The notes beneath the pieces were generated by a model. The model did no database searches. It was not told the origin of the DNA and saw only the letters and a list, made by a program, of their open reading frames with translations. A program made the position numbers and the translations under genes. 64,000 nucleotides of DNA, taken from positions 18,528-82,527 of the forward strand of contig SKCR01034777.1 in the NCBI GenBank assembly GCA_019454045.1, read 5' to 3'. The stretch is from Zanthoxylum bungeanum (lineage: Eukaryota > Streptophyta > Magnoliopsida > Sapindales > Rutaceae). Position 1 is the stretch's first letter. Every line of letters starts with the position of its first letter. Positions 57,431-64,000 of the stretch are shown in pieces.

Positions 57431-60400
57431 ATGAAAGATTGACGTTTAATACATGATCCTAGGGAAAATGTATTTAAATGGCTTAATTTTCAAATTGGGA
57501 ATAATTTCAGGATGGTCCTGGAAAATAATAAGTTACTTTATTTGATAAAATAACATATTATGCCTAAGCCCGGAGTAAAGCAAATAGTAGAGCATGATCT
57601 TTGGAAGATTATGTAATGATAACTTAAGTTTTAATCCATTAACCTTGTCGCAGTAGACTCTTTAATTTCCTAATCAGAACTAAGGATTAGATCCTTAAAG
57701 TATGATAAAGAAATTGAAGGATCTTCAGAAATCTATCTTTAGATTTTAGAAGTACTAAATTGCAATTAATAACTCTTGGAGAGTTAATGACTATTCTCAA
57801 GGAGATAAAGTCAAAGACTTGCAATAGACAAGTAGCGCAAGACTCACTTTACTTCGATATTCTGGAAGGCCAAGGCTTGCCCAAAGGCTTCTGGAGTGTG
57901 AAAATGGGCAAAGGCAAAATCATTATTATCTTCTAGGAAGATAAATGACATATCCCAAAATGGCTGCTAAATGTGGCAAACGGGATCACGGAAGCGTGAA
58001 TGCCATTTGGACAAAGCAGACATGAAGGAATTGAAGAACGAGCAAGGCTCTAACTTCAAATATGTTTGTCATCATTATGTTCACAACTAGTATTAAAATT
58101 ATATTTGAAATACTAAGTGTGATACATAAAGATATACTGTTGTTCAGAATCTACTATGAGCAGGATACTGACTTCATTTGAGATTTATCTGCGAATTGAA
58201 GACGGGACAAAAGTCGTTGTTTTAACCGCAGGTACCTAAGTTTAGGAAATACCTTCGGGTGTGTACCTAAATTGGGAAACTGTTATAATGTAACTAGTTT
58301 GACTAGATACATTATCTCTATATCACTGTTTAACCCGCTGCGAGTGAACCTTTATATTTAGAACACTAAAGTGTTTTATTATATAAAGATGATATTGAGG
58401 TAAACAAATTAGATGTGAATGACATAATTTATATTTTGAATATAAATAAATCTCAAATATATACATGACAAACAAATAGCTCAGACTGATTTGATCAGAA
58501 GAAACTAATTTGTGGCATTATTGTCTGGGACATAATTAAACAAGAATCGTATATCCACACTTTTGAAGAGTGGGTACTAGGACTGATTTGATCCCATTCA
58601 AATAAAGTCTACGAATCTAGTTTATTGGACAATGTGCCTAAAACACCTTTACTTGGTAAAAGTGTAAATGCCACTTATCTGTTAGCCCTAGTTCATAGTG
58701 AAGCAAGTGGGCCCATGTCTAGCTAGGCTAGAGGTGGAGATGAATATTTTGTGACCTATACGGATGTGGCGTCGCGTTACGGTTATGTGTTTCTTTTGAA
58801 GAACACAAATCAGAAACTTTTAAAGTTTCAACACGAAATAGACAAATAGATCGGTTATAGTATTATACCGTCACGGTAAGACCGTAATGGAAAATACTTA
58901 AGCAATAAGTTTCCTATATACTTGAAAGAGTATAGTATTCTTTCAATGAGGACTCCTCCCGGAACACGTCAAAGTGACAGTGTGTCCGAAATGAGTAACC
59001 GGATTTTGTTGGACATGATAAGGTTAATCATGAGTCACTCTAAGCTACCATTTCCTTCAACGGATATGCATAAACAGTGCAAGAACTTATTTTGAATAAG
59101 GTTTCATAAAATCTGTTTGACAGACCTCATATTAGATATGAACATGAACGAAATTGGGTTTCTCATTCCTGAATATTTGGGTATGCTAGGCATATGTTTG
59201 GATGATACCAAACTAGAACCCAAATTAGATAAGTGCCAATTGTCGGTTATCCTAGGGAAACCATAAGCATAATGCTTATACATCTCACCAGAGAATAATT
59301 AGATTGTTGCTCACCATGCGGTTTTCCTAAGAGGAATACCGATATGTAGTGGTAAGTGGGAGGATAGTAAAACTCGATGAAAATCGGAGTAATACTGTCC
59401 AGGCATCGAATCCTAATGGAACACAAATAGTTCATCAAGGATGAAACTATACCATAATCTTCGAATACACAAGAACCGCGTAAGTCGGAGAGAGTCAGAA
59501 AAACAACCTGGGGTATGGGTTTCTGATCTCACCTCATAAAGATGTCTATCTTATTGAGGAATACCAACTGACTATGTATGAGGTAGCGATACAAGGTATC
59601 GACTCCCTATTATGACAAAGTGTCATGAATCCGAAATGGATTCCATGTATATCAACTATGTTTGGACACTAGTTGATGTACCATAAGGCATTGTGCCTAT
59701 TGGTACTATATAAGTCTTCAAGGAAGACAAACATGGATGGCAACATACCAACGTATAAAGCTAGGCTTTTAGCGGAAATGTATCGTTATCAACATTATGT
59801 TGATTTCGATTCAACCTTTTACCTGTTGCCACGGTAAATCCATTTGGATAATGCTGCTAATGCTGCATGTTTCATTTATGAAATATGTCAGCTTAACGGG
59901 AAAATCGCTTTCCTGAAAAGGAAACCTTTTGGAGGATGTTTATAACATCCTGTCGGTTTTGTCGTACCAAAACTAGCAAACAAGGTTTGCAGGTTAACCA
60001 ATCCATTTGGATTGAAGCAAGCATTAGGTTCTTGGAATTATTGTTTTGATATAATCATAATAGTTTATGATTTAATTCAAAACGAAATGATTCTGTGTAT
60101 ATAAAAGGGTTAGTGGGAGCGCACTGACTATATTATCTATAAATAATGATAATATGTCATTTCTTGGAATGATATTCCCATAAAATAATCGGCGAAAGCT
60201 TGGCTTTCGAGAAAACTCTCCGAGAAATCATACATTGAAAAATGTACGCTACCTGGTGTCTCATACGATTTGAGCATATGGATTCACAATCAGGCCAATC
60301 CAAGTGATAGTCACTGGATTGATGTTAAGAACATCTGTTAGTATCTTAGAGATCTAAGGATGCTGTCTTAATCTATGGAGATGGAGAACTTGAAGTGACT

Positions 60401-60848
60401 GAGATCAATGTAGCAAGTTTCCTAAACCGATAAAGACGACTAAAAGTCACAAACGGTACTACACAGTTTGAATAACGGTACGGTGAGCTGGAAATCTTCC
60501 AAGCAAGATACTGTTACCGAATAAACAAAAAATGTGGGTTTTTGCTGTAGCTGAAGCGGCAATAGAAGCCTTCTGGGTCGATACAAAATCTAATTAGATT
60601 AGATATAGTTCTGTTAGTAGCTGAGCTAGGCGTCCGCACAGGCTAAAGAATTAATGGTCTTATCAACGATCCAGATACATACTTCGATATTCATCTGATT
60701 CGTTCGGATCATACCTCATGGCGATATAATGATCGAATAAATCGCATCAGATGATAATCATGCAAATCCGCTGACGAAAGTCTTTGATCAGCAATTTGAG
60801 CCAACCGTACATAGTTCGGGTGTAAGACACTCGAGTGACTGGCTATAG
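57431..60848 (+). pseudogene. Element F gag-pol, heavily decayed
   Basis: It begins ATG AAA GAT TGA at 57,431, so it stops at codon 4. Colinear traces follow the whole polyprotein: KCGKRDHGSVNAIW at about 57,970 (zinc knuckle, damaged), LWHYCLGHN at about 58,510 (pre-integrase), NIWVC-TAG-AYV at 59,187-59,189 (shared stop), YKARLLAEMYRYQHYVDFDS at about 59,755 (RT), PKLANKVCRLTNPFGLKQAL at about 59,970, and GTVSWKSSKQ at about 60,480 (RNase H). The YVDD box is gone: the DNA at about 60,130-60,180 is strongly changed. Frameshifts and stops occur throughout. Confidence 0.88.
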
Positions 60849-60862
60849 GCCAAGTGGGATAT
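60849..60862 (+). other. Polypurine tract of element F
   Basis: gccaagtgggatat directly before the 3' LTR; one base differs from D and G (gat to ata). Confidence 0.85.
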
Positions 60863-61568
60863 TGTTGGACAATTATGACCCATAGCGTCACTATTTGTAC
60901 AGATCACGGTGTTGTTGTACAAATTAACTATGTGACAAAAGAGATTGCACTCTTATCATTTGTGATTTGATCACCAAGATATATAAATGATAGGAGGTCC
61001 CTGTGATTTGTTCTTGGATTTAGAATGATATGAGATAGTATCAATCCACGAAGGATAAATCATTAAATATCCCTAGTCAGAGTATTGTCGAGATTGGACA
61101 TCGATGAATACGTAAACAGACTAGTATTATATTTGTGCGCGTTGTGAGGGGCAAACGGCATAGTTCTCATATATTTGGGTATAGGCCTCATGCAAGTGTA
61201 ATAAGAGGTTGTGTTTTACCGATGGTACGGGAAACAGCTTCGCTCTGGAAAGACCCCTCGGAATTCCATTGGTAGTATGACTATGTGTCTATGGAAGTCC
61301 GAAATCAGGGTAGGTTTATTTTGTCTTAACCTGAGACTTGCACCGCTAATACTTGCGACAATCAATATACTTTGGTTGAGGTCGTCCAGGGCTTTAACAG
61401 GTTCTTGTACACCAATGCTGGGTATATTGAGAATCGTAGTATGTTGGGTGTGATGTCAAGACGGAAGTGTCACTCCAGTCATATGGAGTTGATGATCGCG
61501 CATGGATTCAAAACTGGTTCTCTATATAAGGTTGCAACCGTCAGGATAATATGACTTGGTCATGATTA
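60863..61568 (+). repeat. Element F 3' LTR, first 706 bp
   Basis: It matches 40,908-41,616 and breaks at catgatta, where element I begins. The TATA box is at 60,980-60,988. Confidence 0.93.
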
Positions 61569-64000
61569 TGTTGGGGTTGGTGCTTAGAGCGCCAATTCCC
61601 GGTTGTATTTCTGTTAAATACTTCTGTAAAACATTATTATTATGAATAATATATTTGCAGTTTCTATAATATAATCTATCTTTCTATATGGTAAAGACGT
61701 AATGACCCTAGAATGATTAGTCATGATACAGTTGCAAAAGCGTCGCAACTGACATTGAGTTGTATCATGACGTTGTCATTCTCAGACAGTTCCTGGTCAA
61801 GGTTTACACTACTTGGTCAGTAAGTAAACCCGTTGAGACCGGTACATGTCGTATACTGGAATATATGATTCCAATGGTTTCTCAATGAACCATTAGTCTT
61901 GGAGACTAGTATAGACGTGTAGGTGTTTATAGTGGATAAACACTGAATGACTCACCGAAGATTCTTAATGGATGGTACACCAACGTCAATAAGAATCTTG
62001 TCGGGTTGAGTAGCATTTGTGATTCTTAGACTTGAGATGCCATTGTGGGCACATGAGACATCTTCTACACTTATGGCAGTCACGTCACCGATCTATTTAG
62101 ATCAGACCTCCGCCTGTTCATTGGGTGTAGATAGATCCTCAGGGTGTCCTATGTGTATCAAGATAGGATCCGTCAGTTCTGTGTACCAGAGCATAGGTAG
62201 TCCACATGATTAGCAATCAGATAAAACCATGGGCCCGTGGTAAAGTTTAGAAGCTAGTTCTAAACATTCTTTAGAGATTGCTAATAGAATAGTCGACTGG
62301 ATAATCTTATAGAGATTTGACGTTTACATCTATATCTCTGGGATTTATCCGGATACCTGTGACGGAGGAATTATACATTTGCCATGACCTCGACCTGTAT
62401 GATTCAGCAAGAATATTCGTGATCGTCATAATTTACGGGTGGATAAATTATGGACACAAAATTGGATTTCGTGACGGATATGCCTGAATCTAGAGAGTCT
62501 CACTAATGAAATATACTCGTAGAGCACTAGGGCAACTTATATAAATAATATTGATTATTTATAAAGTCGTTTAAAGGTTAAACGCAAAATACATGTGATG
62601 GGACCCGATAGTCATTTCCTTAATTTTTGTATGTATTTATTTAATACTTGATTAATTCAAATACACATTAATTAATTGTCAAAATGAGATTTTTGACTAA
62701 TATCATAAATGAAATATGTATTTAATATTTAATGTAAATATTATACATATATTTAATATTTGTATTTAATTAATTATTGATTATTTAATTGTTAAATGAT
62801 TAAATTAATTAAAGTATAGATATTTTAAAGTTATGATATTTTGTTTAATGGCTAAGTTGAAATTGTTGACTTGGTTGAATTTATCATTAAAATGTAATGA
62901 TCATTTAATCAAGTTGCAAGTTGAAATTCAAATGAAATTAAAACAAATTTCTTGTTATTTCCTTAGGCAATTTTCGGCCAAGGCAAATGTGAGCAAGTAT
63001 ATATTGTTTTGTTTCATTTAGGGTTTAATAACCTTTCACACTTTACCTAAAACTCCATTGAAAGAAGACATAGAAGCTTGAGAGAAAGAAAAGCAAAAAA
63101 ACAAGGAAAAGCTTGGAATTTAGTAAGTATTTCCAACTTGCCATTAGAGAGAAAATGTTCCTCTTGTTGTGGTCTTCATCTTGTGATGTTCTTATGTTTT
63201 TCTATTCTTTATTCTATGTATTTTTGGAGAATGGAAGTTTTTGGAAAGGGTTAGCATGTATAAAGATCATAGAATGTTACTAATGAGTTAATAAGCATTC
63301 TATTGATGGTTTAAGAAATTAGTTGCCATTCTAGAGTTATTGACCCACTCTTAGATAACCTAGAATTGTTCTATAGTTTTCATTATGGTGAGACTATAAA
63401 ATGGTGTTTTAGAAACTTGATTTAAGTGTTGGTTTCAAGTTTCTGACCTTGTACCACCTTTTGGCTTTTCATTTATGTTGAGTATTTGGATTTGTATATG
63501 ATGCATGTAAAATACTCTTCTGTTTGACTGTGGTCGGCACTTATGTGGTCGGACCTCGTCTGGTCGGACCTAATGTGGTCGGCACTTATGTGGTCGGACC
63601 TCGTCTGGTCGGACCTAATGTGGTCGGCACTTATGTGGTCGGACCTCGTCTGGTCGGACCTAATGTGGTCGGCACTTATGTGGTCGGACCTCGTCTGGTC
63701 GGACTTATGTGGTCGGCATTTATTGTTCGGAACTCGTCTGGTCGGACCTAATGTGGTCGCTACCCATATGGTCGGACTAATGTGGTCGACACTAATGTGG
63801 TCGGCACTAATGTGGTCGGACCTAATGTGGTCGGACAAAGGGCCTTTAGTGGTCGGATTATTACTTCATCTGATTAGATCATACACATGAGTAATTCATT
63901 TTGGGTTAGGTGAAATCCGAACAGATTATTCATATTAGATATTGAATAATCTACTCGGTATTTTGAAAAAGTTTTGAAATACCGTTTCCGCTGCGTTACC
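61569..64000 (+). mobile_element. Element I: LTR of the A/C superfamily, right end outside window
   Basis: It starts TGTTGGGGTTGGTGCTTAGA and follows the A and C LTRs through ggttcctggtcaa-, gagaccggtacatgtcgtata- and cgtcaccgatctatttagat-type landmarks. The last bases (gtttccgctgcgttacc) are near the expected LTR end, which should lie about 20 bp beyond the window. It is more diverged from A and C than these are from each other. Whether it is solo or part of a full element cannot be seen. Confidence 0.85.
63530..63835 (+). repeat. 45 bp minisatellite built from 15 bp subunits in element I
   Basis: GTGGTCGGCAC recurs at 63,530, 63,575, 63,620 and 63,665. Each 45 bp unit is three related 15-mers (TGTGGTCGGCACTTA, TGTGGTCGGACCTCG, TCTGGTCGGACCTAA). 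Less regular 15-mers continue to about 63,835. A and C have a single ggtggtcggttcggtc at this place, so the array grew from it. Because the period is divisible by three, several frames stay open; they are not genes. Confidence 0.93.

Larger units (their letters stand above)
40908..61568 (+). mobile_element. Element F: decayed Ty1/copia, split by element G and cut by element I
   Basis: 5' LTR 40,908-42,566, PBS, leader, then element G (43,362-55,893), then the rest of the leader, a heavily mutated gag-pol and the first 706 bp of the 3' LTR, which element I interrupts at 61,569. The two LTR copies differ at only about 5% of positions in the stretch I compared, yet gag-pol is full of stops and shifts. 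Confidence 0.93.

Noticed and set aside
63473..63890. Repetitive frames on both strands over the minisatellite
   Set aside because: The 45 bp period is a multiple of three, so open frames arise without selection.

Overview
The window looks like a transposon graveyard from a flowering plant, probably a eudicot. It is AT-rich. Primer-binding sites (PBS) matching plant initiator-Met tRNA sit just inside long terminal repeats (LTRs), and every protein family I can recognise belongs to plant mobile DNA: Ty1/copia gag-pol, an OTU-type protease remnant inside a Mutator-like element (MULE), and a hAT-type MITE. I see no intact host gene, no tRNA or rRNA gene and no CRISPR array. The species cannot be read from this sequence.

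Left part (1-11,997). Element A, a decayed Ty1/copia on the + strand, enters from outside the window and ends at 6,039. It abuts an LTR fragment (6,040-6,826) of the same family as solo LTR H further right. A Mutator-like element (about 7,030-11,670) has ~300 bp AT-rich inverted ends around a broken OTU-like gene. Its left end is split by a 2.56 kb solo LTR (7,311-9,874) carrying four hairpins with co-varying stems.

Middle (11,998-34,121) is a three-level nest proved by target-site duplications. Element B (Ty1/copia, minus strand, 209 bp LTRs, TSD acaat) was split by element C (plus strand, 12,429-29,842, TSD agata/agaca). C's 5' LTR was split by element D (minus strand, 14,875-24,800, TSD gcttc). 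Without its inserts B is about 4.7 kb, C about 7.5 kb and D 9.9 kb.

A spacer (34,127-38,617) holds no recognisable gene, but it carries a hAT MITE with a perfect 8 bp TSD, a MULE-like foldback and a short perfect hairpin.

Right part (38,618-64,000) is a second nest: a scrap of the 7,311-type LTR, split by element E (5' LTR, PBS and leader only), split by element F (plus strand), split by element G (minus strand, 43,362-55,893). G is split exactly at its gag start codon by solo LTR H (49,319-51,419, TSD ccatc). F's 3' LTR is cut at 61,569 by the LTR of element I, which runs off the window and contains a 45 bp minisatellite.

D, E, F and G share one LTR superfamily, and A, C and I share another. 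G keeps the most complete pol, with only a few frameshifts and stops. D, F and G all carry an in-frame stop at the same pol codon between integrase and reverse transcriptase, and all three carry a repeated, palindrome-centred hairpin in the leader before gag. These two shared traits, the co-varying hairpins at 7,994-8,281 and the G-box array in H are the signals most worth checking.
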